This document shows positions 1 through 8,630 of a stretch of DNA of 64,000 nucleotides, piece after piece (within the stretch, counting starts at the first letter, position 1; every line of letters starts with the position of its first letter). The notes under the pieces were generated by a model. That model saw only the letters and a list, made by a program, of their open reading frames with translations. It was not told the origin of the DNA and searched no databases. Source of the DNA: Sphingobium sp. CR2-8 (GTDB taxonomy: Bacteria; Pseudomonadota; Alphaproteobacteria; Sphingomonadales; Sphingomonadaceae); the NCBI RefSeq assembly GCF_035818615.1, contig NZ_JAYKZY010000001.1, positions 536,501-600,500 on the forward strand. Reading direction: 5' to 3'. A program made the translations under genes and the position numbers.

Positions 1-1008
1 CTCCGCGCAATTAGTCAGTTCTCCATTGCGTGCGACATTGGCGGGCGCGCAGGGCGGCGTGCTGCGATATTGGCGCGTGTCCAGTATCGACAAGGACGCA
101 AGTTCGGCCCAATCGACGGCGCGATAGAGGCGAGGCGCGCGTCTGCCGAGCCAGAGGCTGGGGCGGATCGGCATATGTTCGAAATAGGCCTGATAGGCTG
201 CTGCGCGCCGGGGCGCGAATTGTTCGGGCGGCAAGCCTTCCCGGTTGGCGAGGTTGGCGTAATCGTTCAGGACTTCATGATCGTCCCATGTGACGATCCA
301 CGGCGCGGCGCGATGGGCCGCCTGCAAATCGGGATCGGTCTTGTAGAGCGCATGGCGCAGGCGATAGCTGGCCAGATCGCGCGGTTCGGGCACGCCGAAA
401 TCGCGGACCTTCGCCTGTCCGGCATAGCTTTGTTCGTAGATATAGTCGCCCACTTGCAGGATCAGGTCGGGCTGGGCCGCGACGATATCGCGATAGGCGC
501 CGAAGCGGGCCTGTTCCCAATGCTGGCACGAGGTCAGCGCTAGGCGCAGCCGATCGGCCTGGCGCGGCACGGTGACGGCCCGGCCGACGGGACTTGTCGC
601 GCCCAGGGCGTGGAAGCGATACCAATAGGGGCGTCCGGGGGACAGCCCCGTCACCTCGACATGCACGGCATGGGCGCGCTCGGGCCGGGCCAGCCCCTGC
701 CCTGCCTTCACGATGTTGCGAAAGCCCTCGTCCGACGCGATTTCATAGCGGATCGCCACTGCATGGCCCGCGAGCCGCGCGGCATCGACGCCAACGAGGC
801 GAGTCCAGAGGACGAATCCATCCCTGTCCGGATCACCCGACGCCACGCCCAGAGCGAAAGGATCGGCAAGACTGCGCGCATGCGCATCGAAGGACAATGG
901 CGCAGCGACGGCAAAAGCCGCCATGGCCTGCATAAGGGCGCGGCGGTGCCAGAGAATATCGGGGAGGACATGGTGGTAGCCTCTACCGGCGGTTCGTGAC
1001 TGCTCCAT
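1..1008 (-). CDS. phoD: PhoD-type alkaline phosphatase/phosphodiesterase, C-terminus cut by window edge
   Basis: The reading frame stays open for 336 codons from ATG at 1008 to base 1, so the C-terminus lies outside the window. The N-terminus has a twin-arginine-like stretch (HRRALMQAM) followed by a hydrophobic run ending DAHA, as expected for Tat export. PhoD-family metal-site motifs are visible in order: LGVASGDP, TSCQHWEQ, QVGDYIYEQ and WDDHEV, then DTRQYR. The family hydrolyses phosphomonoesters or phosphodiesters in the periplasm or outside the cell using Ca/Fe. The gene is divergent from a TonB receptor 107 bp away, so the two may share phosphate-starvation control and act on the same organophosphate. 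An in-frame ATG 25 codons further in is an alternative start. Confidence 0.88.
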   Translation of the reverse strand, partial: MEQSRTAGRGYHHVLPDILWHRRALMQAMAAFAVAAPLSFDAHARSLADPFALGVASGDPDRDGFVLWTRLVGVDAARLAGHAVAIRYEIASDEGFRNIVKAGQGLARPERAHAVHVEVTGLSPGRPYWYRFHALGATSPVGRAVTVPRQADRLRLALTSCQHWEQARFGAYRDIVAAQPDLILQVGDYIYEQSYAGQAKVRDFGVPEPRDLASYRLRHALYKTDPDLQAAHRAAPWIVTWDDHEVLNDYANLANREGLPPEQFAPRRAAAYQAYFEHMPIRPSLWLGRRAPRLYRAVDWAELASLSILDTRQYRSTPPCAPANVARNGELTNCAE

Positions 1009-1009
1009 G

Positions 1010-1115
1010 ACGTTTCGGAGTCCTGTCTTCAAATTGCAACCAAACCGTAGCGTCACTGTCGCGCCGTGCGCGTAGCGGCGCACCACCGATCATCCAGATC
1101 GGGGGGAAATTTAGC
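1010..1115. promoter_or_regulatory. Divergent promoter region with possible PHO-box half sites
   Basis: This 106-bp gap separates two divergent start codons. At 1023-1029 is CTGTCTT, a near match to the PhoB half site CTGTCAT; after a 4-bp spacer a weaker copy, TTGCAAC, lies at 1034-1040. The 11-bp period is that of PHO boxes, but the second half is poor. A strong GGGGGGA ribosome-binding site precedes the plus-strand gene at 1101-1107. Confidence 0.3.
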
Positions 1116-3419
1116 ATGAAGTTCAGGACAATTCTGTCGACGTCCGCGACCTGCATCCTGCTGTTGAACGCAGCGGCGCAGGCCCAGACGTCTTCAGGAG
1201 AGGGCAATGCGCCCGCAGCCACCCCGGCAGAGGGCGACGCGGCGCAGGACGAAATCGTGGTCTATGGCCAGGGCAAGGTGCGGCAGGAACAGACGGTGTC
1301 GGCCAAGGCGATCGAGATACTCGCGCCGGGTAGTTCACCGCTGAAGGCTGTCGCGCGCCTGCCCGGCGTGGCGTTGCAGAGTTCCGATCCGTTCGGTTCC
1401 TATGAACTGGGCACGCGCCTGTCGGTCCGCGGCTTCAACCAGAGCCAGATGGGCTATACGCTGGATGGCGTGCCGCTGGGCGACATGTTCTACAACGGCC
1501 ATAACGGCCTGCATGTCAGCCGCGCGATCGCGGCGGAAAATATTGCGCGGGTGGATGTGTCGCAGGGCGCTGGCGCGCTGGGCATCGCGTCGACCAGCAA
1601 TCTGGGCGGCAATCTGGAATTCGTGTCGCGTGCGCCGTCGCAGGAGATGGGCGGGGAAATCGCCGCCACCTACGGCATGTACGATACCGCCCATATCTAT
1701 GCGCGTCTGGAAAGCGGCGAACTGCCAAGCGGCACGCTGATTTCGCTGTCGGGCGTCTATCATGACGCCGACAAGTGGAAGGGTTTCGGCAAGCAGACCG
1801 ATCGCAAGGTCAATGGCAAGGTCGTACAGAAGATCGGCGACGCGACGCTGACTGGCTGGGTCAATTATTCGCTGCACAAGGAACGCAATTATGCGGACCT
1901 GTCGCCCGCCACGCTCAACCGGATCGGCTATGATCTGGATTTCCTGGCGCCGGACTTCGACACGGCGGTGCGCATGTCGCAGGTGAACGCCAACCGCACG
2001 GCCGCCGCCGCAGGGCGCGCCCTGCCCTTCCCCACGGCAGGCACCAGCTTCCCGGCGCCCTACACCAATGTCAACGACACCTATTATGACAGCGGAGGGG
2101 TACGCGAAGACGTTCTGGGCGCGGTGACGCTGGACGTGCCTGTCAGCGACTGGCTGGATCTGTCGGCCACCTATTATCATCATTATGACAAGGGTAGCGG
2201 CGGCATCTACACGCCCGCCAAGTTCAGCCCGGACGGGTTCCCGCTGTCGGTGCGGACCACCGAATATGGCATCAACCGCGATGGCGGCATCGCCAACGCC
2301 ACCGCGCGCCTGGGCAATCACACGTTCCAGATCGGCTATTGGCATGAGGATAATGACGCGATCACCGATCGCAACTATTATGCGGTCAGCCAGACCAACC
2401 GGCCGGACGTTACCGATTTCCTGAAGAACCCGTTCGCTAGCGACTTCCTGACCGACCTGACCACCGTCACGAACCAGTTCCATGTGAGCGACAGCTGGCA
2501 GCTGGGCGATGCGCTGACGATCGCGGGCGGGTTCAAGGGCGCGCGGGTGGAAAATGGCATCACGACCAACGCCGGCACCCCGTTCATCAACGGCAAGATC
2601 GCCGCGAAGGATTGGTTCCAGCCGCAGATCGGCGCGACCTACAAGGCCGGGCGTCAGGAATTCTTCGCCAATTATGCGGAGAATATGCGCGCCTATATCA
2701 GCTCCTTCCGGGGACCGTTCGGCACGACGCAGGCCGGGTTCGAAGCGATCCGGGGCACGTTGAAGCCGGAAACGTCGCGCACGATCGAAGCGGGTTGGCG
2801 GTTCGACGCGGGCAAGTTGCGCGGCGTCGTGACATTGTATGACGTGAAGTTCGAAAACCGCCTGCTGGCGGCGTTCAGCGGCGCGAACATCCTGGGCAAT
2901 CCCAGCATCCTGCAAAATGTGGGCAGCGTGACCAGCCGGGGCGTCGAAATCGGGGCGACTTATCGCCTTACTCCGGCCCTGTCGTTGATCGGATCCTATT
3001 CCTACAATGACAGCAGCTATGACGACGATACGGTCAACGGCACCGCGTCGGTCCCGACCAAAGGCGTCCGCACCGTCGACACGCCCGCGCATCTGGCGAA
3101 GGGCGAAGTCAATTATGATGACGGCGCCTTCTTCGGCAACCTGTCGGGTGCCTACACGTCCCAGCGCAACCTGACCTATACCGGCGACCTGACGGTCAAG
3201 GCTTATGTCCTGTTCGACGCCGCCATCGGCTATCGCTTTCCGGCGGGCGGCGTATTGGGCGGGGTTGAGCTTCAGGTGAACGCGGTGAACCTGCTCAACA
3301 AGGACTATATCGCCGCGCTTGGCTCCGGCCAGTTCTTCAACAATGCGACATCGCTCAACAACACGATGCAGGCCGGTTCGCCGCGCCAGATATTCGGGAC
3401 GATCCGCAAGAAGTTCTGA
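1116..3419 (+). CDS. TonB-dependent outer-membrane receptor
   Basis: The 767-residue protein begins with a signal peptide ending AAAQAQ. A plug domain follows (DEIVVYGQGK, LPGVALQSS, LSVRGF, YTLDGVPLGD, VSQGAGALGIASTSNLGGNLEF), then a long beta-barrel rich in Tyr/Asp/Asn strands, ending in the C-terminal Phe typical of outer-membrane barrels (IFGTIRKKF). It imports an unknown ligand with TonB-ExbBD energy. There is no STN signalling domain, so it is a transport-only type. Its only obvious partner is the divergent PhoD phosphatase, which suggests an organophosphate ligand by inference. ATG 1116 has a strong GGGGGGA site nine bases upstream. Confidence 0.92.
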   Translation: MKFRTILSTSATCILLLNAAAQAQTSSGEGNAPAATPAEGDAAQDEIVVYGQGKVRQEQTVSAKAIEILAPGSSPLKAVARLPGVALQSSDPFGSYELGTRLSVRGFNQSQMGYTLDGVPLGDMFYNGHNGLHVSRAIAAENIARVDVSQGAGALGIASTSNLGGNLEFVSRAPSQEMGGEIAATYGMYDTAHIYARLESGELPSGTLISLSGVYHDADKWKGFGKQTDRKVNGKVVQKIGDATLTGWVNYSLHKERNYADLSPATLNRIGYDLDFLAPDFDTAVRMSQVNANRTAAAAGRALPFPTAGTSFPAPYTNVNDTYYDSGGVREDVLGAVTLDVPVSDWLDLSATYYHHYDKGSGGIYTPAKFSPDGFPLSVRTTEYGINRDGGIANATARLGNHTFQIGYWHEDNDAITDRNYYAVSQTNRPDVTDFLKNPFASDFLTDLTTVTNQFHVSDSWQLGDALTIAGGFKGARVENGITTNAGTPFINGKIAAKDWFQPQIGATYKAGRQEFFANYAENMRAYISSFRGPFGTTQAGFEAIRGTLKPETSRTIEAGWRFDAGKLRGVVTLYDVKFENRLLAAFSGANILGNPSILQNVGSVTSRGVEIGATYRLTPALSLIGSYSYNDSSYDDDTVNGTASVPTKGVRTVDTPAHLAKGEVNYDDGAFFGNLSGAYTSQRNLTYTGDLTVKAYVLFDAAIGYRFPAGGVLGGVELQVNAVNLLNKDYIAALGSGQFFNNATSLNNTMQAGSPRQIFGTIRKKF

Positions 3420-3432
3420 TGTCAGATGGTGG

Positions 3433-3472
3433 ATCGTCGGTCGCGATGCGCAAGCGCATCAGGGCCGACGAT
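3433..3472. terminator. Hairpin between convergent TonB receptor genes
   Basis: The outer stem is ATCGTCGG (3433-3440) with CCGACGAT (3465-3472); the inner stem is GATGCG (3445-3450) with CGCATC (3455-3460) around a CAAG loop. It lies exactly between two convergent stop codons. No T-run follows, so the termination role is inferred from position. Confidence 0.55.
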
Positions 3473-3476
3473 GCCG

Positions 3477-5621
3477 TCAATAACGGGCGTGGATGCTGGC
3501 GAACAGGGTCCGGCCAGACTCCGGGAACCCATCGGTCAGCACATAATAATCGTCGAACAGGTTGCGGCCGCCTATGCCGATTTCGACGGTGTCGGTCAGG
3601 GCATAGTCAACCCGCAATCCCGCATTCGCATAAGCGCCGGTACGGTAATAGAGCTGCGACTGTGCAGCCGTGCGCGCCGTGAACAGCGTCCAGCGGTTGG
3701 AGGCCAGGTCGATGCTGGGGACGATGTGCAACCGGTCGACCGGCGCCCAGTCGACATAGGCGAACCCCTTGTGCGTCGGCACCCCGGTCGCGCGGAACAG
3801 CGGGTTGGCGACATAATCGAGATCGCGCTTTGTGCCGCTATAATTGAGGCCGATGTCGAGGCCCGGCATCACCGTCGCCGAGACCGACAGTTCCACGCCG
3901 TAATAATGGCCTTTGCCCACGTTGCGGCTTTGCGACAAGTTGGTGAGCGCGCAACCGGGGCGCGGCACCGCTGGCGGCGTGGTCGATGCGGTGCAGGGAT
4001 AGGCAGGTGTCGGAACGCTGAATATGGCATCCCTGACCCAGCTATAGAAAAGGGCGCTTTCGACGCGCAGCGGGCCGCTGGTCCAACTACCGCCGATTTC
4101 CGCATTGGTGGCGCGCTCCGCCTTCAGATCCGGATTGGGAATGGCGGTGTTGAAGCGCTGACTGAACCGTTCAAAGATGGTCGGGAAGCGGGCGCGCGAC
4201 GAAAGGCTGGCGTGCAGGTTCAGCGCGTTGCTGGCCTGCCAGTCGAAACGGCCTTGGAGGTTCCAGGTGTCGGCGTCGCGCCGCGGATAACTGTAAAGCA
4301 CCGAAGCGCCCGACGTGCCGAGCGGCGCGCCAAATTCCTGCGCCTTGATAAGGTTGCGCCAGTCGACGCTGCCACCCAGCGTGAAACGGAGGTTGGGGCT
4401 GAGTTGCAATTCATTCTCCAGCGCGGCGGAGAAGCTTTCCTCCGTCTGGGTCTGGCGCGGTTCGGTGGTCGGCACACCCGCAGTTGAGAAGCTGGTCTGG
4501 AACTCGACATGCTTGTCATGGCGGTAGTGGAAGGCCAGGCGCAGCGTATCGGCTTCGCTTGCGCGGAAGTCCAGCTGAGCCGATCCGCCCCAGGCACGGT
4601 CCTCATAGGGGCTATCGAACGCGAAAGGACGACTCTGCGTCGTTTGGGTGCGATCGTTGAACGAGCGCAGGATGGAATCGAACTGGTTGTAATAGGCGCG
4701 GGTCTTGAGCGTGGCCCGGTCACCCAGTGCGGTGGTCGACAGGAAATAGACGCTGGAGATGTTCCATTCCGGCCAGTCCCAGAAACGCGGCGTCGTCACC
4801 GTGTCGCTGATATGCAGCGGCGCGTTCTTCGCCCCTTCCTGATAGGTGTAGCTGAGCGCATATTCGTCGGTGGCGTTGGGCGTGAACCCGACCTTTGCAT
4901 TGACGCGCCAGTCGCGCGTCCGCGAAAAGTCCCGCTCTCCGCCATCTTCCAACACGGGATTAGGCGGGGTAAAATCCTTGGGCAAATTCCAATGATCGGT
5001 GAAGCTGCGCGCGTAGCTGGCCTGCGCATACCATCTGTCCTGCCGCGTACCGACCATGGCGGACGTCGAGTAACCGGCATAATCGGTGTCATTGTCGAAA
5101 TTGACCGTGCCGCGCACGTCGATGTCGAGCGCCTTGGTCGGCTTGCGGGTGACGAGGTTGATCGCGCCGCCCATCGCGCCTGGCCCGTCCAGTACGGAGG
5201 CATAGCCCTTGGCCACCTGCACTTCGGCAATGTCGGTGGTCAGGAAGCGGCCATAATCGAGCCGATTGTCGGCTGGCAGGTAGACGCGGATGCCGTCGAT
5301 GGAAAGCGGCACCTGGAACCGGTCGAAACCGCGCACGAAGACGAGGCGCTCGTTACGCGTACCGCCGCTGTTGCCGGCCGCGACGCCGGGCATAAGGTTG
5401 ACGGCGTCGTCCAGCGCATTGCGACCGAATGTGTAGATGGCATCGGACGACAGGGTATGGCTGTCGATCTCAATTCCGTGCGTGCGGGGGGCGGTCACGA
5501 TGATCTGGCCCAGCGAGAAACGATCGGACTGGTCGGCCAAGGGCGCGGCCTCGGCCTGTGCATGCGCCGGTGCCGTGAAGATGGTGCCCGCCAGCGATAT
5601 GGCGGCCAGTGCGATACGCAT
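3477..5621 (-). CDS. TonB-dependent outer-membrane receptor
   Basis: The 714-residue protein has a signal peptide (ending APAHAQ) and a plug with IIVTAPR, LDDAVNLMPGVAAGNSGG, VFVRGFDRFQVPLSIDGIRVYLP and VAKGYASVLDGPGAMGGAINLVTRKP. A 22-strand-type barrel ends in IHARY with a terminal aromatic residue. There is no STN domain. ATG 5621 is preceded by AAGGGGA. It is convergent with the previous receptor and divergent from a small secreted protein at 5698, a pairing that may be functional. The ligand is unknown; the plug resembles the FepA/CirA-like group rather than the oligosaccharide receptors further along the window. Confidence 0.91.
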   Translation of the reverse strand: MRIALAAISLAGTIFTAPAHAQAEAAPLADQSDRFSLGQIIVTAPRTHGIEIDSHTLSSDAIYTFGRNALDDAVNLMPGVAAGNSGGTRNERLVFVRGFDRFQVPLSIDGIRVYLPADNRLDYGRFLTTDIAEVQVAKGYASVLDGPGAMGGAINLVTRKPTKALDIDVRGTVNFDNDTDYAGYSTSAMVGTRQDRWYAQASYARSFTDHWNLPKDFTPPNPVLEDGGERDFSRTRDWRVNAKVGFTPNATDEYALSYTYQEGAKNAPLHISDTVTTPRFWDWPEWNISSVYFLSTTALGDRATLKTRAYYNQFDSILRSFNDRTQTTQSRPFAFDSPYEDRAWGGSAQLDFRASEADTLRLAFHYRHDKHVEFQTSFSTAGVPTTEPRQTQTEESFSAALENELQLSPNLRFTLGGSVDWRNLIKAQEFGAPLGTSGASVLYSYPRRDADTWNLQGRFDWQASNALNLHASLSSRARFPTIFERFSQRFNTAIPNPDLKAERATNAEIGGSWTSGPLRVESALFYSWVRDAIFSVPTPAYPCTASTTPPAVPRPGCALTNLSQSRNVGKGHYYGVELSVSATVMPGLDIGLNYSGTKRDLDYVANPLFRATGVPTHKGFAYVDWAPVDRLHIVPSIDLASNRWTLFTARTAAQSQLYYRTGAYANAGLRVDYALTDTVEIGIGGRNLFDDYYVLTDGFPESGRTLFASIHARY

Positions 5622-5697
5622 GAAATTCCCCTTTGCCGGTCGTCCGACTCGCTATATCGCGGCATATATAGGTTTGAATCCGGGAAGGAAGCCCTGC
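5622..5697. promoter_or_regulatory. Divergent promoter gap, TonB receptor / secreted protein
   Basis: The 76 bp between the two divergent start codons must contain both promoters or leader parts. It is AT-rich in the middle (CTATATCGCGGCATATATAG, 5652-5671), an imperfect palindrome that could hold overlapping -10 elements or an operator. GGAAGG precedes the plus-strand ATG. No known operator was recognised. Confidence 0.35.
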
Positions 5698-6231
5698 ATG
5701 TCTTTGCGCCGCGTCAAACGCCTGTCTGTCCTTGTGGCGGCTATGCTTTCCCATCCCGCCTTTGCGCAGATGGACCATGGTCAGGTACAATGCAGCGCGC
5801 CCGCACCCTTGCCTGCATCCCTGGCGTCCTGGCGAAGCCCCGTCGCGTTGAAGGCGGGTGCCGACAACAAGGCGAGCGTCCGCGCCGCGATGACGCCGGG
5901 GCGGACCGTCACCCTGGCTTTGCTGCGGACGTCGGCCCTCTCCTACGCTGTCCGTCCCGAAAAAACCGGCGGCTCTGTCAGCTATGGCGGCCTTGCAAGC
6001 TTCACGGTCGCGCGAGCGGGGACATGGCGCGTGGCGTTGGGATCGGGCGCATGGGTCGATTTCGTGAAGGATGGCAGGGCCGCGACATCGATCGCCCACG
6101 GTCATGGGCCGGATTGCACAGGCATACGCAAGATGGTCGACTACAGGCTGGAGCCGGGTCGCTACACGCTCCAGATCGCCGCCAATGCGGAGGAAAGCCT
6201 GACGCTGGCCGTGACGCCATTGCCTTCGTGA
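5698..6231 (+). CDS. Small secreted protein of unknown function, partner of a TonB receptor
   Basis: From ATG 5698, with GGAAGG upstream, the gene encodes 177 residues. The N-terminus is a clear Sec signal peptide (MSLRRVKRLSVLVAAMLSHPAFAQ). The mature part contains MDHGQVQCSAPAPLPASLASW and a beta-rich region (RAGTWRVALGSGAWVDFVKDG, YRLEPGRYTLQIAA) with two cysteines, C32 and a later one in HGPDCTGIRK, that could pair. Proteins of this size next to sphingomonad TonB receptors are sometimes labelled homogentisate dioxygenase in databases; nothing here resembles that enzyme. A periplasmic ligand-binding role with the divergent receptor is plausible but unproven. An in-frame start exists further upstream but would overlap the opposite gene. 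Confidence 0.75.
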   Translation: MSLRRVKRLSVLVAAMLSHPAFAQMDHGQVQCSAPAPLPASLASWRSPVALKAGADNKASVRAAMTPGRTVTLALLRTSALSYAVRPEKTGGSVSYGGLASFTVARAGTWRVALGSGAWVDFVKDGRAATSIAHGHGPDCTGIRKMVDYRLEPGRYTLQIAANAEESLTLAVTPLPS

Positions 6232-6346
6232 TGCCTGACAGATGGCCGCCGATCCCAATTAACCTGGGTCATAACGATTATCGCAGTGCGGCAGGCAACG
6301 ACCCTGTAGGCGACCCGTTATAGTCCCGCACAGACTCTTCCCGCTG

Positions 6347-7135
6347 ATGCGCACTTGCCCATTTGCGAGACCGATATATTTCATGTTCACCGAGCGATTT
6401 CTCAGGCACAGGCGCGGCGCTCATCTGGAAAGCGGGGAACGCGCGCGGCTGGAATCGGCGATCAGCGAAATCAAGACCCTGCCGCCGCGCACGAATATCG
6501 TGATGGCGGGAGATCGGCTCGACCAGAGTCTCTTGCTGCTCGAAGGCTTCATGTCGCGCTACATCGATGATCGCAATGGGTTGCGGCAGCTGGTCGCCGT
6601 CCATGTGCCCGGCGATTTCGTCGATCTCCACGCCTTTCCGCTCAAGGTGCTGGATCATGACGTCGCAACGATGACAGCCGCAACCGTGGCCATCGTGCCG
6701 CATGATGAAATCGATGCGATCTCACGCGACCATCCCGACATGATGCGCAAGCTCTGGTTCTCCACCCTGATCGATGCGGCCATCCATCGCGCCTGGCTGT
6801 TCCGCCTCGGTCGGCTCGACGCCGTCGGGCGGGTCGCGCATTTCATCAGCGAAACCAACGTGCGTTTGATGTCGGCGGGCCTGAGCGACGGTCGGCGGTT
6901 CGCGCTGGGGCTGATCCAGTCGGACCTGGCAGAAATCTGCGGCCTGACCAACGTCCATATCAACCGGGTGTTGCGGCAGCTTCGCGAGGAGAAGCTGTGC
7001 GTCTTCCGCTCGTCCCTCGTCGACATATTGGAGCCGGAGCAATTGGCCGTTCGCGGGCAGTTTCATCCAGCCTATCTTTACATCGACCTCCAAACCGCCG
7101 AAGCTTCGTCCTCGCGCCAAAGGCCCCCGTCATGA
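6347..7135 (+). CDS. Crp/Fnr-family transcriptional regulator
   Basis: The 262-residue protein has an N-terminal cyclic-nucleotide-binding-like jelly roll (RTNIVMAGDRLDQSLLLLEGFMSRYI, VAVHVPGDFVDLH) and a C-terminal winged helix of the HTH_CRP type (LIQSDLAEICGLTNVHINRVLRQLREEKL, then LVDILEPEQLA). The Fnr iron-sulfur cysteine set is absent; only one Cys near residue 4 and scattered others are seen. The start is uncertain: ATG 6347 has no clear Shine-Dalgarno site and ATG 6383 (MFTERFL) is an alternative. Its stop overlaps the next start as ATGA, so it is translationally coupled to the two small genes that follow, its likely operon partners. Confidence 0.85.
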   Translation: MRTCPFARPIYFMFTERFLRHRRGAHLESGERARLESAISEIKTLPPRTNIVMAGDRLDQSLLLLEGFMSRYIDDRNGLRQLVAVHVPGDFVDLHAFPLKVLDHDVATMTAATVAIVPHDEIDAISRDHPDMMRKLWFSTLIDAAIHRAWLFRLGRLDAVGRVAHFISETNVRLMSAGLSDGRRFALGLIQSDLAEICGLTNVHINRVLRQLREEKLCVFRSSLVDILEPEQLAVRGQFHPAYLYIDLQTAEASSSRQRPPS

Positions 7136-7338
7136 CTATATCGCCCAACACCCCCCAGCCCCAGACCCAGCCCGGGGTCGCCAGCGCGGAAGACGGGCTT
7201 GTTGTGCTGGATGGTCCCAATGGGGTCGCGATCACGATGACCGTGGATGCTGCAAGACAGACGGGCAGCAGCCTGATTTACGCCGCCGACATGGCCGAGC
7301 AACAGATATCCAGGAAAGATCCCCAAGATGACGTATGA
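7132..7338 (+). CDS. Small protein of unknown function (68 aa), coupled to Crp-type regulator
   Basis: ATG 7132 overlaps the regulator's TGA (ATGA), and its own stop at 7338 lies inside the next gene, which starts at 7328. This two-sided overlap is strong evidence of a real coupled gene. The product is short and acidic: a Pro/Gln-rich N-terminus, then EDGLVVLDGPNGVAITMT and a helical C-terminus (AARQTGSSLIYAADMAEQQ). No domain is recognised and there is no signal peptide or membrane segment. It is missed by annotation that requires longer ORFs. Confidence 0.68.
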   Translation: MTISPNTPQPQTQPGVASAEDGLVVLDGPNGVAITMTVDAARQTGSSLIYAADMAEQQISRKDPQDDV

Positions 7339-7840
7339 CATTTTGTCCGGATGGACCCGCCTGATGGCTTCTGGCTATTCGATGGCGCAGACGGGCATGC
7401 GCGCCTATGAAACGATCAACGCTTCCAACGAGGTCATCGCCAAACGATCGCAGGTTATTGGGTCGGCGATGCAGTCGCCCTTGACAGGGGATCTGGCCGA
7501 GCTTGGCCGGATGGTGCCTGAAAAGGTCGACGCCTTCAGCCAGGCCGGGTCCGTCACCGTCGCGGCATTATGGTCGATGCAGGTCGCATGGATGGGACAG
7601 ATGCAGCATATCGGGTCGATGGCGATGCGGGGCCGGGCGCCAACGCTTACCGAACTGGCCGATCTTGGCAGCCGTACCGCCTCCCTTACGCTGGAATCCA
7701 TCGAAGCGGGTGCCAACCTGGGTTCGGATAGTTTGGCGCCGGTGCATCGCAAGGCGATGGCGAACGCGCGACGGTTGCGGCGCAAGGGCGCGCGCGAGTT
7801 AAGCAGATTGTCGGATCGCTCTATATCAGGTGAGCATTAG
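7328..7840 (+). CDS. Phasin-like helical protein
   Basis: The 170-residue product is predicted almost wholly alpha-helical, with Ala/Met-rich amphipathic stretches (MASGYSMAQTGMRAYETI, VTVAALWSMQVAWMGQMQ) and a basic tail (ARRLRRKGARELSRLSDR). This organisation resembles phasins, which coat polyhydroxyalkanoate granules, but no diagnostic motif fixes the family. It overlaps the 68-aa gene by 11 bp and is the last gene of the regulator operon. Its stop codon overlaps the convergent amidohydrolase gene by four bases. A PHB-depolymerase-type esterase occurs at 29.1 kb, which is weak support for polyhydroxyalkanoate metabolism. Confidence 0.7.
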   Translation: MTYDILSGWTRLMASGYSMAQTGMRAYETINASNEVIAKRSQVIGSAMQSPLTGDLAELGRMVPEKVDAFSQAGSVTVAALWSMQVAWMGQMQHIGSMAMRGRAPTLTELADLGSRTASLTLESIEAGANLGSDSLAPVHRKAMANARRLRRKGARELSRLSDRSISGEH

Positions 7841-8616
7841 ATAAGCCGACGGCGCGCCGCCTCCGCGACGTGATGCAAGCGGCCTGCCCAGACGGTCTGG
7901 CCTTCCAGGCCGTCGATGAGATCCTGTCGCACCTCGATTTCTGCATAAGGCAGGCTTTGCGCAAACGCATGCAGCGGCACCGTGTAGTCGGTGGCGTCCA
8001 TCTGATAGGGTTGGTTGTCTCCCACGGTCAGATCCGCTTCCTGCTTGAGCGCTTCCAATAGCGCCAGTGCGAAATCCGTGCGTCCGTCCCAGTGAAGCAC
8101 GCCTACGTCCCAGGGACGTGCAATCCCGTCCATCACCGGCGTGAAGCTGTGCAGCGAGAGCAGAATCGTCTCCCGCCCAGCCGCCTGTCGGGCAGCGATC
8201 GTCGCGGCGATCGCTGCATGATAGGGCGTGTGGATCGCCGCTATGCGCCTGGCGCGGTCGGCGACGTCCAGGGCCTCATTACCCTCGACCCGGCTGCCGT
8301 CCGACACGGTCGGGATGGCGGTCGGGTGATCCATGTCCCGGTTGCAATCGATGACGAGGCGTGAATAGACCTGATGCAGGAAAGGCGCGTCGAGCAAGGT
8401 GGCTAAGGTCCGCCCCAGGCCGTACGTCCCGATATCGACAGCGATGTGGCGAGCGCGATCGGTCGCGGCCAGGCCCAGGTCGCCCAACGCCTTCGGGATC
8501 GCCGATCCGGCATGATCGCCGATCAGCAGGAACGAGGATCGTCCTGTCGCGTTGAATAGCCCGAACGGCACCGGATCGTCCGGACCCAGAAGATCATCCG
8601 CCGCGCCACCGGCCAT
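7837..8616 (-). CDS. N-formylglutamate amidohydrolase family protein
   Basis: The 259-residue protein carries the FGase-family (PF05013) signatures: LIGDHAGSAIPKAL near residue 31, YSRLVIDCNRDMDHPTAIP, a HTPYH motif, LLSLHSFTP and the C-terminal WAGRLHHVAEAA. These residues build the metal site of a zinc amidohydrolase that removes formyl groups from N-formyl amino acids, the last step of one histidine route. No hut genes are nearby, so the physiological substrate is open; relatives in this context are usually annotated only at family level. It is divergent from the transglutaminase gene 14 bp away. Confidence 0.87.
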   Translation of the reverse strand: MAGGAADDLLGPDDPVPFGLFNATGRSSFLLIGDHAGSAIPKALGDLGLAATDRARHIAVDIGTYGLGRTLATLLDAPFLHQVYSRLVIDCNRDMDHPTAIPTVSDGSRVEGNEALDVADRARRIAAIHTPYHAAIAATIAARQAAGRETILLSLHSFTPVMDGIARPWDVGVLHWDGRTDFALALLEALKQEADLTVGDNQPYQMDATDYTVPLHAFAQSLPYAEIEVRQDLIDGLEGQTVWAGRLHHVAEAARRRLI

Positions 8617-8630
8617 CAGGACTTTCCCTC

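Noticed and set aside
1335..3092. 585-codon open frame opposite the first TonB receptor
   Set aside because: Antisense shadow of a high-GC gene; Arg/Gly/Ala-rich with no domain, while the plus strand encodes a complete receptor.
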